NCBI RefSeq assembly: GCF_004342725.1
Contig: NZ_SMCP01000011.1
Coordinates: 1-64,000 of the forward strand
Origin: Testudinibacter aquarius
Lineage (GTDB): Bacteria; Pseudomonadota; Gammaproteobacteria; Enterobacterales; Pasteurellaceae
Direction of reading: 5' to 3'
Length of the DNA stretch: 64,000 nucleotides
Part shown: one piece after another, positions 9,852 to 19,630 of the stretch
Position numbering within the stretch: position 1 is the stretch's first letter
How the letters are laid out: each line of letters opens with the position of its first letter
Made by a program: the position numbers and the translations under genes
Notes under the pieces: generated by a model
Databases searched by the model: none
What the model was told of the DNA's origin: nothing
The model's input: the letters and a program-made list of their open reading frames with translations, nothing else

Positions 9852-9879
9852 CTTATACCACAAATTCGAACGAGTTCAA
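9852..9879 (-). promoter_or_regulatory. Probable sigma-70 promoter of rpoH
   Basis: On the minus strand TTGAAC (9874-9879), a 16-bp spacer and TATAAG (9852-9857) lie 40 bp before the rpoH start. No second heat-shock-type promoter is obvious in this 150-bp gap. Confidence 0.5.
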
Positions 9880-9965
9880 AATTTGATACGCCCACACTAT
9901 GGGGCTGGGAAGAACACTCTGTCACTGCTGTTTAGACTTAACTTTCTTTGAATAGTTCAACTTTT

Positions 9966-10658
9966 TTATGGATTTTGTACATCACTATTTTCAACAATAT
10001 GATAAGCAATCGGTGCTTGTACAATGCCGTCTGCCAAACCTGAAACCAATTTTTTGCTGCTGGCTTCGCGGCTGTCGATCAATAAACGATTGCCTTCGCT
10101 GTGCAAAAATTTGCTGATTTCTGCTTCGCTATAGTCACTGCATTGCTGATAAGCGTCGGCAAAAACTTGGTTGTACATCACAGATTCTTTTTTCAAATTG
10201 TCAATATCATCCGGACGCAACAGACCTTCTGAGCCGGTCAGGCTAGAAGCGTGCAGCAAAAACTTACCGTTCGGCAGTGACAACCGCTCTTTTGCCGCAC
10301 AAAATATCAACGTGGCAGAAGAACCAACCATCGACAGATTGACGGTAGTCACCGGGATTTTCGAGCTTTTCACTGCCCAATAGGCAATTTGTCCGCTGTC
10401 CATATCGCCGCCATCGCTGTTGAGGTACAAGTAGATTTTTTTCAATCGTGGATAATTGATATTCAGATCATCCAACGCATACACCAACTCGGAAATCAAG
10501 TGCGGTTCAACCGCTGCGGTGTAAAAAATTTTAGCGGTTTCAGCTTGATCATTTTCAAGATAGTCGGCCGGAATTTTTTTGATTTCGGCTTGAGTGGTGG
10601 AGCAAATCGCTAGCCCGGAAACAAGAGCAAGTGCGGTTTTGATGAGCTTTTTTGTCAT
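9966..10658 (-). CDS. Exported ClpP-like serine peptidase family protein
   Basis: A 230-residue protein with a signal peptide (MTKKLIKTALALVSGLAICSTTQA, cut after about residue 24) followed by a ClpP/crotonase fold. Family elements are LYLNSDGGDMDSG (about 78-89), the nucleophile region MVGSSATLIFCAA with Ser113 at the ClpP serine position, and FLLHAS with His136 at the ClpP histidine position. It is not cytosolic ClpP: the leader and poor overall match argue for a periplasmic relative. Start 10658 (ATG) is chosen over an upstream TTG. It stands alone; its substrate is unknown. Confidence 0.75.
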   Translation of the reverse strand: MTKKLIKTALALVSGLAICSTTQAEIKKIPADYLENDQAETAKIFYTAAVEPHLISELVYALDDLNINYPRLKKIYLYLNSDGGDMDSGQIAYWAVKSSKIPVTTVNLSMVGSSATLIFCAAKERLSLPNGKFLLHASSLTGSEGLLRPDDIDNLKKESVMYNQVFADAYQQCSDYSEAEISKFLHSEGNRLLIDSREASSKKLVSGLADGIVQAPIAYHIVENSDVQNP

Positions 10659-10763
10659 TGAAATATCTCGCAAAGGTGAAAATGCCGCTCATTATTCAAT
10701 AAGCGGCTAAAAATAAAAACCTGAATTACGTAGTTTTAATCTGTTTTGCTTAGCCGATTCCCG

Positions 10764-11504
10764 CTATAAATCAGCAAATTCGACAATTTTCGCCCAACCA
10801 CGACTTTCCAGAAAATCCAGTAAGACTCGTGGGCTTTGGTTTAATATCCGTTCACTGGGAAAATCGACGGCTTCGAGTAACGCCAAACTTTTCTCAAAAT
10901 TCCCCAAATATCCGGCATAATGCGAATCCGAACCGATGCTGACCCAGCCGCCGGCATCACGCACTGCGGTGGCAATGGTCAGGCAGTTGTCATAACTGCC
11001 GACACGCGAATGCAAAAACGAAGAGTTGTTGATCTCTAATGCCACATGATATTTCGCTGCCGCTTGTGCCACCGCCACCGCATCAATCGGAAATTTCGGA
11101 TTACCAGGGTGGGTGATAATATCCACCTTTTCGCTCTTGATACAGTTGATCAGCGCCTCGGTATGCGCTTCACGGCTTGTCGGCTGAATCGACGGCGGAT
11201 GAAATCCCGCCAACACCAAATCCAGCGAGCGGCGCATGCGATCATTGCAATCCGTTTCGCCGTCAACATTTAGGATATTGGCTTCGATACCGCGTAAAAT
11301 ACCGACGCCATCAATAAAACGCGGTAGAATTGCCAGATTGGAAAAATGCCATTCATGTGGTGCATCGCTCAATGCCGGGCCGTGATCGGTATTGGCAAAC
11401 AAGCGAATACCACGTTGTTTGGCGACCGTAACATATTCATATAGCGTGCTGTAAGCATGGCTGCTGGCAATGGTGTGCGTATGTAAATCAACCGGATATG
11501 TCAT
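10764..11504 (-). CDS. ycdX: PHP-domain phosphatase, YcdX family
   Basis: A 246-residue PHP-family metal hydrolase close in length to E. coli YcdX. Metal-binding motifs are DLHTHT (about 6-11), ANTDHGPA (about 37-44), GIEANI, THPGNP and [10 protein letters not shown], giving the trinuclear site of this family. YcdX-type proteins are phosphatases whose natural substrate is not firmly known. The gene trails trpS by 29 bp on the same strand and may be cotranscribed with rpe-gph-trpS. Confidence 0.88.
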   Translation of the reverse strand: MTYPVDLHTHTIASSHAYSTLYEYVTVAKQRGIRLFANTDHGPALSDAPHEWHFSNLAILPRFIDGVGILRGIEANILNVDGETDCNDRMRRSLDLVLAGFHPPSIQPTSREAHTEALINCIKSEKVDIITHPGNPKFPIDAVAVAQAAAKYHVALEINNSSFLHSRVGSYDNCLTIATAVRDAGGWVSIGSDSHYAGYLGNFEKSLALLEAVDFPSERILNQSPRVLLDFLESRGWAKIVEFADL

Positions 11505-11533
11505 GTTTTCCTCTTATACCTTAAACCGCACTT

Positions 11534-12541
11534 TTACGGTCTTGCCACAAATCCGACCATATCATATACCTTACGCAAGGTTTCGGCAGCTCGGGCTTGG
11601 GCTTTTTCTGCGCCTTCGCGCAAAATACGGTTTAACAAGGCTTCATCATTACGGAAATGTTGGAAGCGCGCTTGCAGTTCAGTCAGCATGGCTGAGACTT
11701 CATCGGCAACCGCACTTTTCAGGTGTCCGTACATTTTGCCGTCAAATTCCGCTTCTAACTCGGCAATGGTTTTGCCGGTCACGCCGGATAAAATATCCAA
11801 CAGATTAGAGACACCGGCTTTGCTTTCACGGTCGTATTTCACCACTGGCGGCTCGTCGGAATCGGTGACCGCTCTTTTGATTTTTTTCGCCACCGCTTTC
11901 GGATCTTCCAACAAACCGATCACGTTGTTGCGGTTATCATCAGATTTCGACATTTTCTTAGTCGGTTCCAACAATGACATCACCCGCGCCCCGGCTTTAG
12001 GAATAAAGACTTCCGGTACGGTAAACGGATTGTCGTACAACGCATTAAAACGCTGTGCAATATCACGCGTGATTTCCAAATGTTGACGTTGATCATCCCC
12101 CACCGGCACTTGATTAGCTTGGTATAACAAAATATCCGCCGCCATTAATACCGGATAGGTGAATAAACCAACATTGACGTTTTCTTCATAGCGTGCCGAT
12201 TTATCTTTAAACTGGGTCATACGGCTCATTTCGCCAAAATAGGAGTAGCAATTCAACACCCACGCCAGCTGGGTGTGCTGCGGCACATGCGATTGCACAA
12301 AAATGGTGCTTTTTTCCGGATCGATTCCGGCGGCAAGGTAAATCGCCAGCGTATCCAAAGTAGCATTACGCAAGGCTTGTGGATCTTGGCGTACCGTAAT
12401 GGCATGCAAATCAACGATACAAAACAAGCAATCAAACTCATCCTGCATCTTCGCCCATTGGCGCAACGCCCCCAAATAATTACCGATTGTCAATTCACCC
12501 GACGGCTGCACACCGCTGAATACCACAGGTTTTTTACTCAT
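11534..12541 (-). CDS. trpS: Tryptophanyl-tRNA synthetase
   Basis: A 335-residue class I aminoacyl-tRNA synthetase, the usual length for bacterial TrpRS. The HIGH-equivalent TIGN is at about residues 18-21 in [13 protein letters not shown] and the second signature KMSKS is at about 195. It charges tRNA-Trp in the cytoplasm. It follows gph with a 48-bp gap in the conserved order rpe-gph-trpS. Confidence 0.97.
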   Translation of the reverse strand: MSKKPVVFSGVQPSGELTIGNYLGALRQWAKMQDEFDCLFCIVDLHAITVRQDPQALRNATLDTLAIYLAAGIDPEKSTIFVQSHVPQHTQLAWVLNCYSYFGEMSRMTQFKDKSARYEENVNVGLFTYPVLMAADILLYQANQVPVGDDQRQHLEITRDIAQRFNALYDNPFTVPEVFIPKAGARVMSLLEPTKKMSKSDDNRNNVIGLLEDPKAVAKKIKRAVTDSDEPPVVKYDRESKAGVSNLLDILSGVTGKTIAELEAEFDGKMYGHLKSAVADEVSAMLTELQARFQHFRNDEALLNRILREGAEKAQARAAETLRKVYDMVGFVARP

Positions 12542-12589
12542 TTTTTTCCCTTATTTATTTCTGTTTTTATCATTAATTTGTCACTAAAG

Positions 12590-13252
12590 TTAGTTAATCA
12601 CCGTTAAAATATCGGCAAAATCGTCAAACACCCAATCCGGATTTGTCTCGCTGATCGGGATGTTGTAATTATAACCGTAAGTCAGCCCGACGACTGGGCA
12701 ACCTGCCTTATGTGCTGCCAAAATATCATTTTTCGAATCGCCGACAAACAACAACTGTTTCGGATAAATCCCAAATTTACCACATAGATAATACAGCGGC
12801 GCAGGGTGCGGTTTAATCGCCGGCAGCGATTGCCCGCCCAATAGCTCGGAAAACAGGTGATCGATACCGAATGCCGCCAACACCGGCTGTACATGTTTGC
12901 TCGGTTTATTGGTAACCACCGCTAGCGTATACCCCTGTTTTTTCAAGGTTTCCAGCGTCGCTTTCACATTCGGGAACAGACGGCTTTTATTGCAAATATT
13001 TTCGCCATAATAAAAGCCAAAACGTCTTTTCAACTGCTTAATCGCTTCAGGATCCAGCGTTGCCCCGCTCCACTCAAGCGCTCGAGCAAGCAACACATCG
13101 GCGCCATTGCCGATCCAAGTCAACACCAGCTCTTCTGGTGCCTGCGGCAAACCAACCTCTACAAAGGCTTGGTTAATCGACAACGCCAAATCCGGCAAAC
13201 TGTCGACCAAGGTACCGTCCAGATCGAAACCGATCACTTTAAACTGACTCAT
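12590..13252 (-). CDS. gph: Phosphoglycolate phosphatase
   Basis: A 220-residue HAD-superfamily phosphatase. Motif I is DLDGTLVDS (about 9-17), motif II the VVTNKPS region and motif IV FVGDSKNDILAA. It removes phosphate from 2-phosphoglycolate, a DNA-repair product. Its place between rpe and trpS matches the gammaproteobacterial dam-rpe-gph-trpS arrangement; the 10-bp gap to rpe suggests cotranscription. Confidence 0.93.
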   Translation of the reverse strand: MSQFKVIGFDLDGTLVDSLPDLALSINQAFVEVGLPQAPEELVLTWIGNGADVLLARALEWSGATLDPEAIKQLKRRFGFYYGENICNKSRLFPNVKATLETLKKQGYTLAVVTNKPSKHVQPVLAAFGIDHLFSELLGGQSLPAIKPHPAPLYYLCGKFGIYPKQLLFVGDSKNDILAAHKAGCPVVGLTYGYNYNIPISETNPDWVFDDFADILTVIN

Positions 13253-13262
13253 GCTGCTTTCC

Positions 13263-13946
13263 TTATACGATAGTTGAAGTGAGGCTCGCCAATTGTTGCC
13301 GCATAGCGTTGATCACTTCAGCATAATCCGGTTGATCAAAAATGGCCGAACCCGCCACAAACATATCTGCCCCTGCGGCGGCAATTTCAGCAATATTATT
13401 CACTTTTACGCCACCATCCACTTCCAAACGAATATCAAAACCGCTGGCATCAATCCGTGACCGCACTTGGCGCAATTTGTCCAACGTCGCCGGAATAAAT
13501 GACTGCCCACCAAACCCCGGATTGACCGACATCAGCAGAATCACATCAATTTTATCCATCACATAATCCAGATAAGATAATGGTGTTGCTGGATTAAACA
13601 CCAAGCCAGCTTTACAGCCGCAGCTGCGAATCAACTGCAAAGTGCGGTCAATATGCTCACTGGCTTCCGGGTGGAAAGTAATATAATCCGCCCCCGCTTT
13701 AGCGAAATCCGGAATAATCCTATCGACCGGCTTCACCATCAAATGTACATCAATCGGTGCGGTGATGCCGTAATCGCGCAACGCCTTGCACACCGCCGGC
13801 CCGAAGGTCAGATTCGGCACATAATGGTTGTCCATCACATCAAAATGAATCACGTCAGCACCGGCGTCCAACACCGTTTTGACATCATCTCCCAAACGCG
13901 CCAAATCGGCAGAGAGAATCGAAGGAGCAATTAAATAGGGTTGCAT
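13263..13946 (-). CDS. rpe: Ribulose-phosphate 3-epimerase
   Basis: A 227-residue TIM-barrel epimerase of the pentose-phosphate pathway interconverting D-ribulose-5-P and D-xylulose-5-P. Family blocks are [13 protein letters not shown] at the N terminus, [34 protein letters not shown] and the C-terminal [15 protein letters not shown] precedes the ATG. First gene of the rpe-gph-trpS set. Confidence 0.96.
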   Translation of the reverse strand: MQPYLIAPSILSADLARLGDDVKTVLDAGADVIHFDVMDNHYVPNLTFGPAVCKALRDYGITAPIDVHLMVKPVDRIIPDFAKAGADYITFHPEASEHIDRTLQLIRSCGCKAGLVFNPATPLSYLDYVMDKIDVILLMSVNPGFGGQSFIPATLDKLRQVRSRIDASGFDIRLEVDGGVKVNNIAEIAAAGADMFVAGSAIFDQPDYAEVINAMRQQLASLTSTIV

Positions 13947-14068
13947 AAATCACCTTTTGTCGTTTAAAAGCCATAAAAGAGCGGTAAGAGGGGGTAGTTT
14001 ACTACTTAATGGGGAGGGAGTGAAATAAATTGGCTATTGATGGATATTAAGCTTTTGCCTAATGAAAA

Positions 14069-14130
14069 TGTTAGCCAGATCAAATTTTAGACATTTGATA
14101 GTTTACACGTGTAAGCCTGACTGTTATAAC
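14069..14130 (+). promoter_or_regulatory. Promoter with LacI-type operator and possible CRP site
   Basis: A promoter TTTACA (14102-14107), 17-bp spacer, TATAAC (14125-14130) precedes the RbsB-type operon. The perfect 12-bp palindrome TTACACGTGTAA (14103-14114), with the central CG usual for LacI-family sites, overlaps the -35. A weaker CRP-like site TGTTA-N6-TCAAA (14069-14084) is centred about 60 bp before the expected start, the class I position. The likely repressor is the LacI protein encoded as the operon's fifth gene. Confidence 0.65.
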
Positions 14131-14205
14131 CATACTTGTACTTAGATTACTTGATGCCGTTTAAAGTACACAGGGATTTCCATTTAATAATAATATTGGA
14201 GAAAT

Positions 14206-15093
14206 GTGATGAAAAAAATTTTCAAACAACTGATGTATGGTAGTGCAATTGCGGTAGCCTGCAGTAGCGCTTGGGCAGCGGACCTTATTGGAGCATCGCT
14301 ATTAACTCAGCAACATCCGTTTTATATTGAACTAGCTGACGCAATGAAACTAGAAGCAAAAGAGAAAGGTGTTAATTTAGAGGTTTCTATTGCAAATCAA
14401 GATTTGGGTAAGCAGCTTGCCGATGTCGAAGATTTTATTGTTAAAGGCGCTAAAGCTATTATTATTTCGCCAGTTGACAGTCAAGGGGTTTTACCGGCAA
14501 TTAAAAAAGCGCAAAACGCCGGAATTAAAGTTATTACGGTGGATGTTCCTGCCAAAGGCGTGGAGGTGACTTCTTATATCGGTACTGATAACTATATTGG
14601 TGGTGTAAAAGCCGGTGAATTAATGGCAAAAGAGTTAGGTAATAAAGGTAACGTTGCTATTATTGATTATCCAACTGTTCAATCTGTTGTTTTGCGAATC
14701 GATGGATTTAAAAAAGCACTAACCGATTATCCGGAAGTAAAAATTGTTGCTCAGCAAACAGGTATTACACGTGCTGAAGCTTTAGCGGCAGCACAAAATA
14801 TGTTACAGGCGAATCCAGATATCCAAGGTATTTTTGGTTTCGGTGATGATGCAGCATTAGCTGCTGCAGTTGCAGTGAAATCAGCTGGATTACAACAACA
14901 AGTTAAAGTTATCGGTTTTGACGGTATGAAAGAAGCTAGAGATGCCGTTAATTCAGATCCAGTAATGGTTGGTGTTATCCGTCAATATCCTGACAAAATG
15001 GGAAAAGAAGCCGTTGATACTGCAGTGAAAGTATTAGCCGGAGAAAATGTTCCGTTAGAGCAGCCAATTGAACCGGGTGTTTATACCAAATAG
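14206..15093 (+). CDS. RbsB-type sugar ABC transporter binding protein
   Basis: A 295-residue periplasmic binding protein of the ribose/galactose class (PBP1-like fold). Residues 1-24 are a signal peptide ending SSAWAA. The two-lobe signature is visible in LIGASLLTQQHPFYIEL, KGAKAIIISPVDSQG, GTDNYIGG and VKVIGFDGMKEA. It would capture a pentose or ketohexose and deliver it to the ATPase/permease encoded next. First gene of a five-gene operon. The sugar cannot be read from the sequence; the linked PfkB kinase hints at a ketose. Confidence 0.85.
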   Translation: MMKKIFKQLMYGSAIAVACSSAWAADLIGASLLTQQHPFYIELADAMKLEAKEKGVNLEVSIANQDLGKQLADVEDFIVKGAKAIIISPVDSQGVLPAIKKAQNAGIKVITVDVPAKGVEVTSYIGTDNYIGGVKAGELMAKELGNKGNVAIIDYPTVQSVVLRIDGFKKALTDYPEVKIVAQQTGITRAEALAAAQNMLQANPDIQGIFGFGDDAALAAAVAVKSAGLQQQVKVIGFDGMKEARDAVNSDPVMVGVIRQYPDKMGKEAVDTAVKVLAGENVPLEQPIEPGVYTK

Positions 15094-15100
15094 CACTCTC

Positions 15101-15131
15101 AAAATAGCGGAATAGCATCTTCCGCTATTTT
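15101..15131 (+). terminator. Intercistronic hairpin after the binding-protein gene
   Basis: AAAATAGCGGAA (15101-15112) and TTCCGCTATTTT (15120-15131) make a 12-bp perfect stem with a 7-nt loop between the binding protein and ATPase genes. It probably attenuates read-through or protects the upstream mRNA, so that binding protein is made in excess. Confidence 0.7.
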
Positions 15132-15149
15132 CCTAATTGGAGGGTAAAC

Positions 15150-16658
15150 ATGGTACAGAAAAACAATGTTATTTTGACATTAAATGGGATCAATAAATCA
15201 TTTGGTGCCTTCAAGGCATTAAAAGATATGCGTTTAACTATCATGCGTGGGCGAGTTCATACTTTATTAGGAGAAAATGGAGCGGGTAAATCGACATTAA
15301 TGAAGATATTAACCGGCGTATATTCAGCAGACTCAGGCGAAATGTCACTAAACGGCGAAAAATATAGCCCATCCTTCCCCCAAGACGCAGTGGCTGCCGG
15401 TTTATCTATCGTTTTCCAAGAGCTTAGTCTGGTCAATAATTTAACCGTCGCACAAAATATTTATGCCAACCATGAGCCTTCTCGCTTTGGATTTATTAAT
15501 GATCGCAAAATTGAGAAACAAGCCACAACCTTGATTCGTTCTCTAGGTTTACCAATTAATGCTGCCACAAAAGTGGGCGATCTTTCCATTGCTCAGAGAC
15601 AATTGGTTGAAATCGCTAAAGCCCTCAGCCGTAATGCCGACATTGTTATTCTTGATGAACCGACCTCCTCATTATCCGATTCCGAAGCTGAAATTTTATT
15701 TTCTATCATTGAAAAATTGACTACTGACGGCAAAGCAATTATCTATATTTCTCATCGCATGGAGGAAATCATGCGATTGTCGGATGACATTACCATAATG
15801 CGTGACGGAGAATATATTCAGACGCTAGCAAAAACAGAAACAACAATCGATCAATTAATCGCCCTAATGGTAGGAAGACGGATGGATCAAATTTACCCAC
15901 CCAAATTATCAGTGAAATTTATACCAACAAATGAAAATATTTTAGAAGTTAGCCATTTAAGTGTTGCGGGTAAAGTTAATGACGTCAATTTTCAGGTAAA
16001 AGCCGGCGAAATTCTGGGATTCTTTGGTTTAGTGGGGGCCGGAAGATCTGATGTGATGAAAGCATTATTTGGAATGTTACCCCATTCTGGAGAAATTAAA
16101 CTACACAATAAATCAATACCAATTAAAAATGCCAGTATTGCCATTAACCACGGAATTGGTTTTGTTACTGAAAACAGAAAAGAAGAGGGATTAGTCCTAC
16201 TCGCCTCATTGCGTCATAACATCACCATGGCTGCACTACCGCACTTTACCACCACAGGCGGCTTGATGAATATGTCTAAAGAGAAAAAACAAACAGATAA
16301 AGCGATTGAACAGCTGGCTATTCGAGCTTATTCAGGGGAAATTGCTGCCAATACTTTATCTGGTGGTAATCAACAAAAAGTGGTTCTAGCAAAATGGCTA
16401 GCAACCAAACCCAAAATTCTAATTTTAGATGAACCGACACGTGGTGTTGATGTTGGCGCTAAATTTGAGATATATAGCATTATTCGTGAACTATCTGCCA
16501 ATGGTACAGCAATACTACTGGTTTCTTCCGAACTACCGGAGCTTTTAGGACTGTCAGATCGCATCATTGTAATGGCAGGAAAAAGCATACAGGCTACAGC
16601 CAACACAACAGAACTTAATCCGCAACGAATTATGGCGGCAGCAACGAGGCAATTATAA
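15150..16658 (+). CDS. Sugar ABC transporter ATPase (RbsA-type, two ABC domains)
   Basis: A 502-residue duplicated ATPase of the carbohydrate uptake transporter-2 class. The first domain has Walker A GENGAGKST, signature LSIAQRQ and Walker B VILDEPTSSL. The second has the degenerate Walker A region GLVGAGRSD, signature LSGGNQQK and ILILDEPTRGVDVGA. It powers import with the permease, whose ATG overlaps its stop codon by one base. An uptake sequence lies inside the gene at about 16,236. Confidence 0.9.
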   Translation: MVQKNNVILTLNGINKSFGAFKALKDMRLTIMRGRVHTLLGENGAGKSTLMKILTGVYSADSGEMSLNGEKYSPSFPQDAVAAGLSIVFQELSLVNNLTVAQNIYANHEPSRFGFINDRKIEKQATTLIRSLGLPINAATKVGDLSIAQRQLVEIAKALSRNADIVILDEPTSSLSDSEAEILFSIIEKLTTDGKAIIYISHRMEEIMRLSDDITIMRDGEYIQTLAKTETTIDQLIALMVGRRMDQIYPPKLSVKFIPTNENILEVSHLSVAGKVNDVNFQVKAGEILGFFGLVGAGRSDVMKALFGMLPHSGEIKLHNKSIPIKNASIAINHGIGFVTENRKEEGLVLLASLRHNITMAALPHFTTTGGLMNMSKEKKQTDKAIEQLAIRAYSGEIAANTLSGGNQQKVVLAKWLATKPKILILDEPTRGVDVGAKFEIYSIIRELSANGTAILLVSSELPELLGLSDRIIVMAGKSIQATANTTELNPQRIMAAATRQL

Positions 16659-17614
16659 TGATAAAAAACAATCGGCTTACTCAATATTTACGCCAACTGG
16701 GCGGTATTTTCCTTGCGTTAATCATCTTGTGCGTTTTCTTCTCCTTAGCCAATAACCGCTTTATGTCTGTTGCTAATTTTATGAATATCTTGCAACAGGT
16801 TTCTGTTGTTGCCATTGCGGCTTTTGGTATGACTTGGGTTATCCTACTTGGTGAAATTGATCTGTCTATCGGTTCTATTATTGCCGTCAGTGGTATGGTA
16901 GCAGCCCAAGTTTTAACCTTAGATTATGGCTTATTTACCGCACTTTTTGTGACATTGTGTGCCGGTGCAATGATGGGTTTTATCAACGGTACTTTAACTG
17001 CAAAATTAGCGCTACCCTCGTTTATTGTCACCGTAGCAACCATGGGCATTTATCGAGGGATGGTGAGTTTACCGACCAATGGCGCACCACAAATGATCAC
17101 AAATAGCGATTGGACAGCAATCGGAAATTCTGCGCTATTTGGAATTCCGGTGGTTATTTGGGTGTTGATACTACTCTTTTTAATTAACCATATAGTGTTG
17201 TCAAAAACGGTATTTGGTAGAAAGGCTTATCTTACTGGTGGTAATATCGAGGCAGCACAATATTCCGGTATTCAAACCGCAAGAGTTAAAATTTGGATTT
17301 TCACTTTATCCGGCATCATGGCAGCTATTGCCGGAATATTATTGTCGTCAAGGCTGTATTCAGCACAAACCAATGCCGGAATGGGATATGAATTAGATGC
17401 GATTGCCGCAGCGGTATTAGGCGGAACCAGTTTAACCGGTGGTGTCGGAACGATGATTGGAACATTGGTTGGCGCTTTAATCATCGGTATATTGAATAAC
17501 GGAATGAATATGATATCAGTCCCATATTTTTACCAATTGATTGTGAAAGGTATTGTTATTTTAGTTGCAGTTTGGCTAGATGTGCGTGCAAAAAAGAAAC
17601 GGAGTAAAGCATAA
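16658..17614 (+). CDS. Sugar ABC transporter permease (RbsC-type)
   Basis: A 318-residue integral membrane protein of the RbsC/XylH/AraH family, with eight to ten hydrophobic segments and the family blocks WVILLGEIDLSIGSIIAVSG, LPSFIVTVATMGIYRG and AVLGGTSLTGGVGT. It would homodimerise in the inner membrane with the ATPase encoded upstream. Start and stop codons overlap with both neighbours by one base, showing tight translational coupling. Confidence 0.9.
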   Translation: MIKNNRLTQYLRQLGGIFLALIILCVFFSLANNRFMSVANFMNILQQVSVVAIAAFGMTWVILLGEIDLSIGSIIAVSGMVAAQVLTLDYGLFTALFVTLCAGAMMGFINGTLTAKLALPSFIVTVATMGIYRGMVSLPTNGAPQMITNSDWTAIGNSALFGIPVVIWVLILLFLINHIVLSKTVFGRKAYLTGGNIEAAQYSGIQTARVKIWIFTLSGIMAAIAGILLSSRLYSAQTNAGMGYELDAIAAAVLGGTSLTGGVGTMIGTLVGALIIGILNNGMNMISVPYFYQLIVKGIVILVAVWLDVRAKKKRSKA

Positions 17615-18543
17615 TGCGAAAAATATTAACAATTGGTGAAATCTTAGTCGAAATTGTCGCAACAACCAAAGGTAATGGTTTTTTGGAAGCTCAACCTCTT
17701 ATCGGACCTTTTCCTTCAGGCGCACCCGCTATTTTTATTGATCAAGTCGGGAAACTCAAAACGCCCTGCGCAATTATTTCTCGTGTCGGGAATGATGATT
17801 TTGGTCAGCTAAATCTGAATAGGTTAATGGCTGATCAAGTTGATATTTCAGGCATCTCGATTGCTGAAGGTGAAACGACCGGCAGTGCCTTTGTACGTTA
17901 TCAGGCAAATGGCGATCGTAAATTCGTTTTTAATATTGCACACAGTGCATGCGGGAAATTAGAGGATAATCCCAATATTGAGGTATTATTAGCCCAATGT
18001 GATCATTTACACTTGATGGGAACCGCTCTTTCCTCTCCGGGTTTAAAAAATATGGCATTACGTGCTGTTCAGGTAATTAAAGCTCGCGGTGGCACGCTAT
18101 CATTCGATCCTAATTTAAGAGCTGAAATCATGACACCTGAGCTATGTTCCGACCTAAAAATGATTTTACGACAAACTGATCTTTTTTTGCCCTCCGGTGA
18201 CGAGCTGTTTTTATTTACCGAAGCCAAAGAAGAACAAGCGGCAATTAATGAATTATTTGTATTGGGAATTCAAGAGATCGTCTTAAAACGTGGCAATCAG
18301 GGAGCAACATATTTTACGAAAGAGCAACAAATAAATATACTACCGCACCATGTTGATGAGTTGGATCCAACCGGTGCCGGCGATAGTTTTGGCGGTGCAT
18401 TTATCAGTTTTTGGATTAACGGTTATTCTGCAGCTGAAGCGCTTCGTTATGCAAATGCTGCCGGCGCAAGAGCGGTAACACTGCTTGGACCGATGGAAGG
18501 AACATCAACACAATTAGAGCTAGACCAGTTTTTAGCTCAATAA
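17614..18543 (+). CDS. PfkB-family sugar kinase (tagatose-kinase-like)
   Basis: A 309-residue ribokinase/PfkB-family kinase. The N-terminal block is TIGEILVEIVATTKGNGF; the C-terminal catalytic signature DPTGAGDSFGGAF (about residues 248-260) contains the catalytic Asp. The PSGAPAIFIDQV block recalls proteins annotated as tagatose kinase, so the transported sugar may be a ketohexose, but ribokinase or fructokinase activity cannot be excluded. It is coupled to the permease by a one-base overlap, so the kinase probably traps the imported sugar. Confidence 0.78.
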   Translation: MRKILTIGEILVEIVATTKGNGFLEAQPLIGPFPSGAPAIFIDQVGKLKTPCAIISRVGNDDFGQLNLNRLMADQVDISGISIAEGETTGSAFVRYQANGDRKFVFNIAHSACGKLEDNPNIEVLLAQCDHLHLMGTALSSPGLKNMALRAVQVIKARGGTLSFDPNLRAEIMTPELCSDLKMILRQTDLFLPSGDELFLFTEAKEEQAAINELFVLGIQEIVLKRGNQGATYFTKEQQINILPHHVDELDPTGAGDSFGGAFISFWINGYSAAEALRYANAAGARAVTLLGPMEGTSTQLELDQFLAQ

Positions 18544-18558
18544 ACAGCGAGAAGATTA

Positions 18559-19587
18559 ATGGATAAAAAAAAGATGATCCCAAGCGTGCAAACTATGCAG
18601 CAACTTGCTGATTATGTCGGACTTTCTCGTCAAACATTGTCTAAATATTTTAATGATCCGCAACAAATTGGTGAAAAAACCCGTAATCATATTCAACTTG
18701 CCGTCGAAGAAACCGGATTTCGCCCCAATTTATTTGCCAGCAATCTTAAACGAAATAAAAGCAGAGTGATTGGTATTATTGTTCCAAGTATTACGGATCC
18801 TTTTTACATGCTGTTAGTATCACGTATATCGGAAATAGCAGAAAAATTAGGATATTTCACTTTTACACTACCTTCCAACGGTAAATTAACGCTTGAGGCT
18901 GATGCGGTTGCACGCTTACAATCGATGAATGTTGCCGGTGTTCTAGTGGTTCCATTAGGTAAAGATGCTGTACAACCTAAATTGCGTCGAATCGAAGAAA
19001 ATCTACCAATGATATATCTTGATTCACCACCGTCACACCCTGCCCCTTTTATAGGTACTGATAATAAACAAGGGATCACATTATTGGTCGATTACCTTTG
19101 CCAAAAAGGAACACCACCTGCGTTTTTAGCAATGCCAGAAATTAACCAAAATGCCAAAACCCGTCTCAATGCCTATCAAGATGCGATGGCAAAAAACCGA
19201 GAAATACCACTAGTTCTGCAATCAGACGGCAGAGTAGATTGGCAATTTGAAACCTACGGCTACCAACAAACAGCTTCTTGGCTGGAACATAAGCCAAAAC
19301 ATAATGCGCTGTTATGTGCCAATGACCGACTTGCTTACGGTGCTTTTTTAGCGGCCTGGGAAGCCAAAATACCGGTTGGAATCAATGATGAAAAACTGCG
19401 TATAGCAGGACATGATGATCACCCCCTTGCAGCTTATACTTGTCCACCGTTGACGACGGCAGCCCAAAATTACGATATGCTTGCAGAATCGGCAATCACC
19501 ATGTTGATAACTCACATGACAAAAGGCGACACAACTACAAATCCTCAATTAATTCCAATGAAATTAGTAATCAGGCAATCCGCATAA
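18559..19587 (+). CDS. LacI-family regulator
   Basis: A 342-residue LacI/GalR regulator. The N-terminal HTH reads MQQLADYVGLSRQTLSKYFNDP and is followed by the hinge and PBP1-like sugar-sensing domain (GIIVPSITDPFY ... GTDNKQGI ... IAGHDDHPLAAYTCPPLTT). The HTH starts at about residue 14, slightly later than usual. It closes the RbsB-type operon and probably binds the TTACACGTGTAA palindrome over that operon's promoter. It is followed 43 bp later by araC. Confidence 0.87.
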   Translation: MDKKKMIPSVQTMQQLADYVGLSRQTLSKYFNDPQQIGEKTRNHIQLAVEETGFRPNLFASNLKRNKSRVIGIIVPSITDPFYMLLVSRISEIAEKLGYFTFTLPSNGKLTLEADAVARLQSMNVAGVLVVPLGKDAVQPKLRRIEENLPMIYLDSPPSHPAPFIGTDNKQGITLLVDYLCQKGTPPAFLAMPEINQNAKTRLNAYQDAMAKNREIPLVLQSDGRVDWQFETYGYQQTASWLEHKPKHNALLCANDRLAYGAFLAAWEAKIPVGINDEKLRIAGHDDHPLAAYTCPPLTTAAQNYDMLAESAITMLITHMTKGDTTTNPQLIPMKLVIRQSA

Positions 19588-19630
19588 TAAAATTTAATTA
19601 TAACGTATTGTGTAAACCAAGGAAGTCCAA

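Noticed and set aside
9880-9965. tRNA or small RNA gene between rpoH and the ClpP-like gene
   Set aside because: No cloverleaf or strong stem with a T tract was found; only the rpoH promoter region is supportable.
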